Positions 1 to 6,187 of a DNA stretch of 6,679 bases are shown piece by piece; the stretch's first letter is position 1, and every line of letters begins with the position of its first letter. Under the pieces are notes generated by a model. That model was not told the DNA's origin. It did not search any database and saw nothing but the letters and a program-made list of their open reading frames with translations. Both the position numbers and the translations under genes were made by a program. Location: NCBI GenBank assembly GCA_031270565.1, contig JAISXJ010000038.1, positions 1 to 6,679 on the forward strand. The letters run 5' to 3'. Origin of the DNA: Prevotellaceae bacterium (GTDB lineage Bacteria > Bacteroidota > Bacteroidia > Bacteroidales > Paludibacteraceae).

Positions 1-106
1 CTAAAAATTGCTTTTTCTGCGTTACGCTCTTTCGGTAAAATGCTCATTTACGTTAGTAAACTCCGCTTTTACCTCAATGGCAAGCCTTGAAAAATCTAAT
101 TTTTAG
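1..106. repeat. Imperfect palindromic extragenic repeat element, possibly truncated by the window edge
   Basis: The arms nest in order. CTAAAAATT (1-9) pairs with AATTTTTAG (98-106), TTTTTC (12-17) with GAAAAA (89-94), and GGTAAAA (34-40) with TTTTACC (67-73). The GC at 42-43 pairs with the GC at 65-66, and TTTAC (47-51) pairs with GTAAA (56-60) around a GTTA tetraloop. So the whole 106 bp can fold into one interrupted hairpin. The - strand is open for 26 codons between stops (102 down to 25) and would read 'EVKAEFTNVNEHFTERA' near its end, but it has no start codon and is not called as a gene. From memory, similar sequences recur between genes in Bacteroidetes genomes, so I infer a dispersed repeat rather than a unique regulatory site. 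It could also be the terminator region of an upstream gene. The element may extend left of base 1. Confidence 0.5.
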
Positions 107-132
107 AAGCCCCCTTATATAAAACTTATAAG

Positions 133-140
133 TACCTTTG
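133..140 (+). promoter_or_regulatory. Possible Bacteroidetes -7 box (TACCTTTG) for the DUF4270 gene
   Basis: TACCTTTG matches the Bacteroidetes sigma-70 -7 consensus TAnnTTTG exactly. No TTG is seen about 20 bp upstream, so the -33 element is missing or degenerate. A start shortly after 140 would give a leader of roughly 80 nt before the ATG at 226. That leader contains a weak 6-bp inverted repeat, ACGAAT (158-163) and ATTCGT (174-179), and nothing else I can support. Confidence 0.4.
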
Positions 141-225
141 TCGGCGAATTGGATATGACGAATAGTATTGTTCATTCGTTTGAAAGCAGTAACTATTCCA
201 CTAAAAAAAACGAAAATAGAGTTAC

Positions 226-1602
226 ATGAAATTTTATCATTTTATTATTGCCGCTGCAGTGGCAGCAGGTTGTTTGGCATGTCAGACTGATGATACGGTG
301 GGGTTATCCATTCGTCCCGAGCAGGATGCTATCACAGTCATTGTTGATACTTTCATTGTGCGTTCGGAGAATTATCATATAGAGGCAATCTCGGCGCAAT
401 GCTCCGATTCGCTTTCAATGTTGTTGGGTAACTATTACAGCGCGAAATATGGAGCTACCAAAGCCGAACTGGTAATCCAGTTTGCTGCTCCCGAAGGATA
501 TGTATTTCCCGACATCGCCTATCAGCCGCAGGCGGATTCTCTGGCGCTGATTCTCTATTACTTCACATGGTTCGGTTCAAAAGTAGAGCCGTTGGAATTG
601 TCGATTTATGAATTGAATAAACAGACGCCAAATTATTCAACTAATTATCTGTCCGATTTTTCGGTGTCGGATTTTACCGATGCCACTGCGGCGCAGTTGT
701 TGGGGCGTAAGGTTTTTACCTCCATTGATCAATCTCTTAGCGACTCTGTTCTGTCAGGCACATCGTTTATCCCGACATTGCGATACACTTTTCCCGATAC
801 CATAAGGGATCGTTTCTTTAACTTCCCTCAGACAGCCTACGCCTCTAACGAGGAATTTCTGAAATGGTTCAAGGGTTTATATCTGACCACCACATACGGC
901 TCTTCCACCATGATTTATCTCAGAGAGGTGAATTTGCGCCTTTATTATCATTACACAGACAAGAAAAACGGCAATGATACGACGGTGAATACCTACATCA
1001 CTTATCCTGCAAATAAGGAGGTGCGGCAGTTAAATCATATCAGCCATCCGAACATCGATCAGGTGATGATGCAGGTTGCCGACAGCGTTCAGTTAGTTAA
1101 GAATACGGGGGGAATCTATCCGAAATTGCATTTGCCGGTCGGGCGCATACGCCAACAGATTCACGACAGCATCGGCGACAAGATACTGACAGTGAACAGC
1201 GCTATTCTCTCGGTTGAATTGACGGAACTGGACTCTTCGGCAACGGCTATGCCTATTCCTGCGGATTTGTTAATGCTAAAGGAAAGCCAATTAAACAACC
1301 TTATTCTCAAAAACAGTATTGCCACATCGGGCGACTCCATCGGCGTGATAGCAAGCTATAATTCTAGTACAAAAGAATATCTTTTTGATATTGCCAGACT
1401 GCTTTCGGCAAACATCAAGAGCAATCCAACCGATTATCTCAAGGAAGAGACGGTGCTGTTAATTCCCGTTGACCGTATTTTTAATGAATCCGGAACAACT
1501 ATAGGCATCAAAATCAGGAAACGATTAGGTGCATTCACCATACGCAGTGCGGCAAACGGCTATTCGCCCATGCGTATCGAATTAGTGTATAGCGGCTTTT
1601 AA
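226..1602 (+). CDS. DUF4270-family outer-membrane/surface lipoprotein
   Basis: This 458-residue protein has a lipoprotein signal peptide: Lys2, a hydrophobic stretch at about 5-15, then cysteines at 16 (AAGC) and 19 (CLAC). Cys19 is the more likely lipidated residue because it is followed by QTDD and then the family's 'DDTVGLSIRPEQD' opening. The start 'C-x-x-DD-x-x-x-G', the beta-rich body with many short aromatic/Ser/Thr strands, and the end 'SPMRIELVYSGF' are what I associate with DUF4270, a Bacteroidetes lipoprotein family of similar size and unknown function. Acidic residues just after the cysteine fit the surface-export signal described for Bacteroidetes lipoproteins, so outer-membrane or surface location is inferred. 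The ATG at 226 has no Shine-Dalgarno but lies in an A-rich context normal for this phylum, and it gives a complete signal peptide. The gene is followed by its own terminator. I recall DUF4270 genes lying near glycogen synthase in this phylum, but the upstream neighbour is outside the window. Confidence 0.8.
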   Translation: MKFYHFIIAAAVAAGCLACQTDDTVGLSIRPEQDAITVIVDTFIVRSENYHIEAISAQCSDSLSMLLGNYYSAKYGATKAELVIQFAAPEGYVFPDIAYQPQADSLALILYYFTWFGSKVEPLELSIYELNKQTPNYSTNYLSDFSVSDFTDATAAQLLGRKVFTSIDQSLSDSVLSGTSFIPTLRYTFPDTIRDRFFNFPQTAYASNEEFLKWFKGLYLTTTYGSSTMIYLREVNLRLYYHYTDKKNGNDTTVNTYITYPANKEVRQLNHISHPNIDQVMMQVADSVQLVKNTGGIYPKLHLPVGRIRQQIHDSIGDKILTVNSAILSVELTELDSSATAMPIPADLLMLKESQLNNLILKNSIATSGDSIGVIASYNSSTKEYLFDIARLLSANIKSNPTDYLKEETVLLIPVDRIFNESGTTIGIKIRKRLGAFTIRSAANGYSPMRIELVYSGF

Positions 1603-1628
1603 TACGATTGTAATTCACAATATCCTAC

Positions 1629-1666
1629 CGAAAGGCGCTTTTATACGGGTGTCTTTCGTCTTTATA
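1629..1666 (+). terminator. Rho-independent terminator after the DUF4270 gene
   Basis: CGAAAGGCGC (1629-1638) pairs with GTGTCTTTCG (1649-1658) over 10 bp, including two G-U pairs, around a 10-nt loop. It is followed by a T-rich stretch (TCTTTATAT). It begins 27 bp after the stop codon of the lipoprotein gene. The T-tract is interrupted, so efficiency is uncertain. Confidence 0.55.
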
Positions 1667-1674
1667 TAAATTTG
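1667..1674 (+). promoter_or_regulatory. Possible -7 box (TAAATTTG) directly upstream of the exported-protein gene
   Basis: TAAATTTG fits TAnnTTTG and ends only 4 nt before the ATG at 1679. Transcription from it would begin at or within a few bases of the start codon, giving a leaderless or nearly leaderless message. No clear TTG -33 element is present; the expected position falls inside the terminator hairpin. The match could be chance in AT-rich sequence. Confidence 0.35.
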
Positions 1675-1678
1675 CCAA

Positions 1679-2344
1679 ATGAAACTGTATATTGCTCTTT
1701 TAGCGTTTTTGATGCCGAGCCTGCTCTGTGCCAATGACCGTACAAAATCCGATAGTGTCAGAACATCCTACAAATCGGGACAATATACATCTTCTGCCGT
1801 TGCGTACACTCAGTGTTCCTTGCAGGAGGCTGATAAAGTGGTTGAGGATTTAATCAGTCAGTTTCAGGGCGACCCGGAAAGGCTCTTTGACTGGGCTTTC
1901 AAAGGGCTGGGGGAGCAGGGCGGTCAATCGCAGCGTGATGAGGTACTGCTGGTTTTTAAAGCCACTACATTTGACAAAATGACAGGTATCAGTTGTCTGC
2001 TTGTTGATGTGATAGTGTCAGGAACGACATTGTATAAAGACGTGGAAATCAAAAGCAAAGTCGTTAAAGAACAGCTTCCGGACGGCACAATAAAGGTCTC
2101 TGTTGATATTTATTACTCTAATGCGCTGCTAAAAAAAGCCAGTGGCACGTTTTTTGTCATTCCTTTAGCAGCTGACCGTGTACAGCAAAAGATGGTTATT
2201 TCTGTGCGTTTTGGATGGTTCTTTAATCTGTTTATCACTCAAAAGCGCTACAAAAGCATCATCGAATGGCGATTGGATGGCTTTGTAGATAATATCCGTC
2301 GCGAAAGTGAAAGACGACACACCAAGTCGCTTAAAAGCAGGTAG
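1679..2344 (+). CDS. Exported protein of unknown function, 221 aa
   Basis: I do not recognise the family. Residues 1-18 form a signal peptide: K2, hydrophobic LYIALLAFLMPSLL, then LCA with likely signal peptidase I cleavage before Asn19. This predicts a periplasmic or outer-membrane-associated protein. Cys17 is not in a good lipobox because it is preceded by Leu-Leu. The mature part starts with a polar region (20-45), then 'EADKVVEDLISQF' (about 50-62), probably helical. After it come alternating hydrophobic strands such as 'EVLLVFKATTF', 'CLLVDVIVSG' and 'IKVSVDIYYSNALLKKA'. A hydrophobic/aromatic segment 'FGWFFNLFI' sits near 178-186, and the C-terminus is very basic (RRESERRHTKSLKSR). The alternating helix and strands suggest a small alpha/beta domain, possibly of the DUF4468-like type, but I cannot confirm that. 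The gene ends 30 bp before clpC with no terminator between, so the two may be co-transcribed. The ATG at 1679 is chosen because it gives the full signal peptide. Confidence 0.7.
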   Translation: MKLYIALLAFLMPSLLCANDRTKSDSVRTSYKSGQYTSSAVAYTQCSLQEADKVVEDLISQFQGDPERLFDWAFKGLGEQGGQSQRDEVLLVFKATTFDKMTGISCLLVDVIVSGTTLYKDVEIKSKVVKEQLPDGTIKVSVDIYYSNALLKKASGTFFVIPLAADRVQQKMVISVRFGWFFNLFITQKRYKSIIEWRLDGFVDNIRRESERRHTKSLKSR

Positions 2345-2374
2345 TATTATTTTCCTAAAGAACATTCTTACAGT

Positions 2375-4870
2375 ATGATGAATTATTCGGAACATCTTCA
2401 AAATATTTTGCAGTTCTGTCACGAAGAGGCAGAACGGTTGAACAATCGGTTAATCACGCCGGAACATTTGTTACTGGCATTGTTGCGCCAGCCCGAGTGT
2501 CGTGCGATGCAGATTCTTTCGCAGGTGCCGTTTGATGCGGTTTTGGCAAAGACGTCCATAGAAACAGCGCTTGAAGGAAGCTCTCAACCAACCAAAGAAC
2601 AGATATCTCTGCTTCAGAGTTCAATGGACAGAGTGATGCGTTTTACCCATCTGGAGGCGCGAGCCGCGCACAGCGACACAGTGGATACCGATCATCTGTT
2701 GTTTGGCATTTTGAAAGAGGGAAACTCCTTTAGTGCATTGATACTGAAACAGCAGTCTATTACGTATGATTCATTGAAACAGCGTGCCGACAGACACGAA
2801 ATATCAATGGGGTCGCAATTCAGTTTCGATGACGATTCCGATGAAGACGAGCCAAACAAGCCAAACATTCCCAAAGCGGCAAAGACAACCCGTTCAGACA
2901 ACAGTGATACGCCCGCTCTGGATAATTTCGGAAGAGACCTGACACGCGCCGCCACAGAAGATAAACTTGACCCTATCATTGGACGTGAACGTGAAGTAGA
3001 GCGGGTGGTGCAAATATTAAGCCGCAGAAAAAAGAATAATCCCGTGCTGATTGGAGACCCGGGAGTTGGAAAAACCGCCATCGTGGAGGGACTTGCCCTG
3101 CGTATTGTTCAACGAAAAGTGTCGCGCGTCCTGTTCGACAAGCGGGTAGTTGCGTTGGATATGACCTCTATCGTTGCCGGCACAAAATATCGTGGACAGT
3201 TTGAGGAACGTATTAAAGCGGTTTTATCGGAACTGGAGACGCATCCGAATATTATTCTTTTTATTGACGAACTGCATACCATTGTCGGTGCGGGAGGAGC
3301 GGCTGGGTCGCTTGATGCAGCTAATATGTTCAAGCCTGCGCTCTCACGGGGCGACTTGCAATGTATCGGCGCTACCACGTTGAAAGAATACCGCGAAAGC
3401 ATCGAAAAGGATGGCGCTCTGGAACGGCGTTTCCAGAAAATTGTGGTGGAGCCGACCACCCGCGAGGAGACCATGCAAATTCTCACCAATATCAAAAGCC
3501 GTTATGAGGCGCATCATCAAGTGATTTATACGCCGGAAGCTATCGAAGCCTGCGTGAATCTGACAGAGCGTTACATCAGCGACCGCTGTTTCCCTGACAA
3601 GGCAATAGACGCCCTTGACGAGGTTGGCTCACGGATGCGCATCACCAATATGAAAGCGCCCGAAGTTGTAGAGAATCTTGAACGGCAACTGGATGAAGTG
3701 AATGTCAAAAAGCGCGAAGCGGCAAAGCAGCAGAATTTTGAACTGGCAGCCACCTATCGCGATCAGGCAGTACGAATTGCCGGCGAGCTGAATAAGGAAA
3801 AAGAGGTATGGATGGCGCAGACGGAGATTGATAAAATGGAAATTACTGCCGATGATGTAGCGCAAACGGTCGCTATAATGTCCGGAGTTCCCGTGCAGCG
3901 TTTGGCACAGAGCGAAAGCGCGAGACTGTTACAGATGAATGATGTCCTTCAAAGTCAGGTCATCGGGCAAAAGAACGCTGTTGAGAAAGTCGTTAAAGCG
4001 ATTCGTCGCAACAGGGTAGGACTTAAAGACCCGAACAAACCGATAGGCTCTTTTATCTTTTTAGGTACCACAGGCATAGGGAAAACGCTTTTGGCAAAGA
4101 AATTAGCCGGATACATCTTTGGAAGCGAGGAGGCAATCATCCGCGTTGATATGAGCGAATATATGGAAAAGTTCAGCGTGTCGCGTCTGATTGGTGCGCC
4201 TCCGGGGTACGTCGGCTACGAAGAGGGCGGACAGTTGACGGAGAAAGTGCGGCGCAAACCTTACGCCGTTCTGTTGCTCGACGAAATAGAAAAAGCGCAT
4301 GCCGATGTGTTTAATATTCTCTTGCAGGCGCTCGACGAAGGATATTTAACCGACAGTTTAGGGCGAAAAGTGGATTTCAAGAATACCATTATCATTATGA
4401 CCTCCAATGTCGGTACGCGCAGGCTCAAGGATTTTGGACGGGGTATTGGATTTTCTATGCCAAACGAAGACGCTTCCGGTGAGAACAGCTATGCACACGA
4501 TGTGCTTCAAAAGGCGCTTAAAGCCACATTTGCTCCTGAGTTTCTTAACCGTATTGATGACGTGGTGATGTTTGACCAACTGAATCGCGAATCCATTCAT
4601 AAAATTATTGACATCGAACTTGCCGCACTGCTTAAACGGATGGCGCTGCTCGGCATACAACTCTCGTTGAGCGCTGCGGCAAAGGATTTTATTGTAGAAA
4701 AAGGATTCGATGTACAGTTTGGCGCTCGTCCGTTAAAAAGAGCTTTACAGACTTATGTTGAAGATATTATGGCTGAGGCGCTCCTCTCCGGCGCTGTTCG
4801 GGATGGTTGTTCGGTGAATTTGGAATTAAATGACAAACAGGATACTTTGATTATTAAAAAAATCGAATAA
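2375..4870 (+). CDS. clpC: ATP-dependent Clp protease ATP-binding subunit ClpC
   Basis: This is a class I Hsp100 unfoldase of 831 residues, normal for ClpC. It feeds unfolded or tagged proteins into the ClpP protease in the cytoplasm. Domains in order: a double Clp_N repeat (about 1-140); an acidic linker (FDDDSDEDEP, 151-160); and AAA-1 with Walker A GDPGVGKT (227-234), pore loop KYRG (271-274), Walker B ILFIDE (294-299) and Arg351/352. A UVR-type coiled coil follows (about 433-468). AAA-2 has Walker A GTTGIGKT (564-571), pore loop GYVG (611-614), Walker B LLLDE (633-637), the arginine finger in FLNRIDD (Arg726) and the sensor-2 GARPLKR (783-789). The IGF tripeptide at 691-693 is the ClpP-docking loop, which with the UVR segment separates ClpC from ClpB. 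One oddity is Thr565 where the second P-loop usually has Pro (GPTGVGKT); the catalytic Lys570 and Thr571 are intact. The start is ATGATG, so 2375 or 2378 could be used. No terminator is visible after the stop. Confidence 0.96.
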   Translation: MMNYSEHLQNILQFCHEEAERLNNRLITPEHLLLALLRQPECRAMQILSQVPFDAVLAKTSIETALEGSSQPTKEQISLLQSSMDRVMRFTHLEARAAHSDTVDTDHLLFGILKEGNSFSALILKQQSITYDSLKQRADRHEISMGSQFSFDDDSDEDEPNKPNIPKAAKTTRSDNSDTPALDNFGRDLTRAATEDKLDPIIGREREVERVVQILSRRKKNNPVLIGDPGVGKTAIVEGLALRIVQRKVSRVLFDKRVVALDMTSIVAGTKYRGQFEERIKAVLSELETHPNIILFIDELHTIVGAGGAAGSLDAANMFKPALSRGDLQCIGATTLKEYRESIEKDGALERRFQKIVVEPTTREETMQILTNIKSRYEAHHQVIYTPEAIEACVNLTERYISDRCFPDKAIDALDEVGSRMRITNMKAPEVVENLERQLDEVNVKKREAAKQQNFELAATYRDQAVRIAGELNKEKEVWMAQTEIDKMEITADDVAQTVAIMSGVPVQRLAQSESARLLQMNDVLQSQVIGQKNAVEKVVKAIRRNRVGLKDPNKPIGSFIFLGTTGIGKTLLAKKLAGYIFGSEEAIIRVDMSEYMEKFSVSRLIGAPPGYVGYEEGGQLTEKVRRKPYAVLLLDEIEKAHADVFNILLQALDEGYLTDSLGRKVDFKNTIIIMTSNVGTRRLKDFGRGIGFSMPNEDASGENSYAHDVLQKALKATFAPEFLNRIDDVVMFDQLNRESIHKIIDIELAALLKRMALLGIQLSLSAAAKDFIVEKGFDVQFGARPLKRALQTYVEDIMAEALLSGAVRDGCSVNLELNDKQDTLIIKKIE

Positions 4871-4877
4871 ATAACAG

Positions 4878-4885
4878 TATCTTTG
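4878..4885 (+). promoter_or_regulatory. Possible -7 box (TATCTTTG) for the agmatinase gene
   Basis: TATCTTTG is an exact TAnnTTTG match, 8 bp after the clpC stop and 56 bp before the agmatinase ATG. The nearest upstream TTTG (4846-4849) is 28 bp away, longer than the usual spacing of about 20, so the -33 element is weak. This suggests a separate transcription start for the downstream gene. Read-through from clpC remains possible because no terminator intervenes. Confidence 0.5.
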
Positions 4886-4941
4886 CAGATGCTGAACAGG
4901 ATGCTGTATTTTGTCAGAACAACAATCAATTTCGGAGAATT

Positions 4942-5793
4942 ATGGAAAATTTTGCAGGACTTAGCGGAACGGATGCCGACTATCAGACATCGAAAATTGT
5001 GGTACTTCCCGTGCCTTATGATGCTACAAGCAGTTGGATTAAAGGGGCGGACAGAGGACCGGAGGCGTTGCTGGAAGCATCGGTACAGCTTGAATATTTT
5101 GATACCGAAACGGGAGCCGAAGTATATCGGCAAGGGATTCACACTGCTGCGCCGGTGTTGGAACAGTCGTCGCCGGAGGCATTGTGTGATGCGGTAGAAA
5201 AACGTGTTGCAGCTGTGATGGATGATGAGAAATTTCCCGTAATCATTGGCGGCAACCACACGGTGAGCATTGGCGCTTTTCGGGCGGTGGCTGCTCGCGT
5301 GGACAATTTAACCATCGTGCAGTTGGACGCACATACCGACTTGCGGGCATCGTACGAAGGCTCAGAACTGAATCACGCCTGCGTAATGTTTCAGGCGCAG
5401 AAACTGGCGCCAATTACGCAGATTGGGATTCGCAGTATGTGCAAACAGGAGATGAATTGCTTTGACCCGGCGAGGATATTTTTTGCGAGAGACATTTTTT
5501 TCGACCAGACAAACCGTTGGGAACAGGAAGCGCTCGACACTTTGAGCCGTAATGTGTACCTGACTATTGATTTGGACGTATTCGACCCCTCTATTATGCC
5601 TTCTACAGGTACGCCGGAGCCGGGCGGGTTGACCTATTTTTGCGTATTACGCTTTCTTAGGAGACTATTTAGAACATCCAATGTCGTGGGATGCGATATT
5701 GTGGAACTGTGTCCCAATCCGCATGTAAAAGCGCCTGACTATCTGGCAGCCCGATTAGCGTATCAATTGATGACATATAAATTTCGCCGATAG
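4942..5793 (+). CDS. speB: Agmatinase / ureohydrolase family protein
   Basis: This 283-residue cytoplasmic metallohydrolase of the arginase/agmatinase fold is of ordinary family length. Agmatinase cleaves agmatine to putrescine and urea, the second step of the arginine decarboxylase route to polyamines. The binuclear manganese ligands are all visible: His106 in GGNHT (103-107); Asp129, His131 and Asp133 in DAHTD; and Asp210 and Asp212 in DLDVFDP. His145 (NHACVM) and Glu255 (VELCP) match the substrate-side residues of the family. The N-terminal 'VLPVPYDATSSWIKGADRGPEALLEAS' region (residues 21-47) carries the usual PYDxTxSx(R/K)xGxxxGPxAL signature. GGNH in place of the common GGDH/GGEH is a minor variant. 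The ATG at 4942 has a GGAG (4934-4937) 4 bp upstream, short spacing but one of few Shine-Dalgarno-like sites here. No decarboxylase gene lies next to it. Agmatinase is the best guess; guanidinobutyrase or another ureohydrolase cannot be excluded. Confidence 0.85.
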   Translation: MENFAGLSGTDADYQTSKIVVLPVPYDATSSWIKGADRGPEALLEASVQLEYFDTETGAEVYRQGIHTAAPVLEQSSPEALCDAVEKRVAAVMDDEKFPVIIGGNHTVSIGAFRAVAARVDNLTIVQLDAHTDLRASYEGSELNHACVMFQAQKLAPITQIGIRSMCKQEMNCFDPARIFFARDIFFDQTNRWEQEALDTLSRNVYLTIDLDVFDPSIMPSTGTPEPGGLTYFCVLRFLRRLFRTSNVVGCDIVELCPNPHVKAPDYLAARLAYQLMTYKFRR

Positions 5794-5804
5794 CGTTTAT
5801 CCTC

Positions 5805-5835
5805 TTGTCCAGTCAAAAAAAATACTCTATCTTTG
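5805..5835 (+). promoter_or_regulatory. Bacteroidetes-type promoter (TTG-N20-TATCTTTG)
   Basis: TTG (5805-5807) and TATCTTTG (5828-5835) are 20 bp apart, matching both the -33 and -7 elements and the spacing of Bacteroidetes primary-sigma promoters. It is the most complete promoter in the window. Initiation is expected around 5840-5843, and the next substantial gene begins about 345 nt downstream, so the transcript starts with a long non-coding stretch. Confidence 0.65.
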
Positions 5836-5884
5836 CCCCCGATATTCACGTCAAAAAAATGAATAAATAATTATGTTTATTTCA

Positions 5885-5956
5885 GGGCTTTTATCCATAC
5901 CACTTTTCCAGTTTAGACGGTTTAACCGGCTAAAAGTAAGCTCATTACAAAAGCCC
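5885..5956 (+). other. Nested stem-loop in the non-coding region, ending in a C9 tract
   Basis: An 8-bp outer helix and a 6-bp inner helix are separated by an asymmetric internal loop (9 nt on the left, 11 nt on the right), capped by a short CGG/CCG tip. The outer right arm uses the first three bases of a run of nine C (5954-5962). It is not followed by a T-run, so it is not a terminator on this strand. Confidence 0.45.
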
Positions 5957-6071
5957 CCCCCCGCATTCAGCTTAACTCCTTGTATTCAAGGGATTATCAT
6001 TTATTAAAAACTTTTCAGTTTACACTTAGCAGCGCGACGTTTTTTTGCGTCTTTTCGCCATATATATACAT

Positions 6072-6116
6072 AACGGCAACTTTCCGGAATACTCGGAGGC
6101 GTTGCCGTTCTGTTTT
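6072..6116 (+). terminator. Strong hairpin with T-rich tail, terminator or attenuator
   Basis: AACGGCAAC (6072-6080) pairs perfectly with GTTGCCGTT (6101-6109). The helix continues inward as TTTCCG (6081-6086) with CGGAGG (6094-6099), across one bulged C (6100) and two G-U pairs, around a GAATACT loop. The result is about 15 bp of stem. The tail CTGTTTT is only moderately U-rich. It lies 72 bp or more upstream of the next ATG, so it either ends a small RNA or attenuates the downstream gene. Confidence 0.6.
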
Positions 6117-6134
6117 ATTGCGCCCCTTGCGAAA

Positions 6135-6160
6135 AACTGACAACTGAAAACTGACAACTT
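6135..6160. repeat. Heptanucleotide tandem repeat (AACTGAC/AACTGAA), about 3.7 copies
   Basis: The units are AACTGAC (6135-6141), AACTGAA (6142-6148), AACTGAC (6149-6155) and a partial AACTT (6156-6160). Equivalently, a 14-bp unit AAAACTGACAACTG is repeated from 6133 with one mismatch. It sits between the hairpin and the start of the surface-protein gene, 28 bp before the ATG. Confidence 0.7.
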
Positions 6161-6187
6161 AATTATATCTATCAATTAATTTAAAAT

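Larger units (their letters stand above)
5842..6116 (+). ncRNA. Candidate structured non-coding RNA or attenuated leader
   Basis: No convincing gene lies between the promoter ending at 5835 and the terminator-like hairpin at 6072-6109. The stretch contains a nested stem: GGGCTTTT (5885-5892) with AAAAGCCC (5949-5956), ACTTTT (5902-5907) with AAAAGT (5932-5937), and CGG/CCG (5918-5920 with 5926-5928) at the tip. A second hairpin, CCTTG-TATT-CAAGG, sits at 5978-5991, and a weak GACG/CGTC pair (6036-6039 with 6048-6051) follows. Promoter, structure and terminator together fit a small RNA of about 270 nt. They also fit a cis-acting leader of the surface-protein gene at 6188. It matches no Rfam family I can name. 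The ends are estimated from the promoter and terminator, not observed. Confidence 0.35.

Noticed and set aside
1..106. Integron attC site
   Set aside because: The segment is palindromic and in the right size range, but I find no clear RYYYAAC/GTTRRRY core pair at the ends, and there are no cassette-like genes or integrase in the window.
158..179. ACGAAT/ATTCGT inverted repeat as an operator in the leader of the DUF4270 gene
   Set aside because: Six base pairs around a 10-nt loop is within chance expectation for AT-rich DNA, and no regulator is nearby.
2165..5259. Several open frames on the - strand opposite the exported-protein gene, clpC and agmatinase, and a 104-codon + frame at 4883-5197
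   Set aside because: They overlap well-supported genes, lack recognisable domains or signal peptides, and read as shadows of the real coding frames.
5859..5870. Three-codon frame (Met-Asn-Lys-stop) near the expected 5' end, as a leader peptide
   Set aside because: It is too short and has no run of regulatory codons, so it is not supported as an attenuator peptide.
5873..6007. A 44-codon reading frame (ATG at 5873) across the nested stem and the C9 tract
   Set aside because: The product has no recognisable domain, includes a Pro-Pro-Pro run created by the C9 tract, and its codons coincide with the paired RNA arms. Structure explains the sequence better than coding. A short peptide cannot be fully excluded.
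5842..6116. 6S RNA or a known riboswitch
   Set aside because: The nested stem is only 72 nt, and I do not see the long rod with a large central bubble of 6S RNA or any aptamer core I recognise. No family name is assigned.
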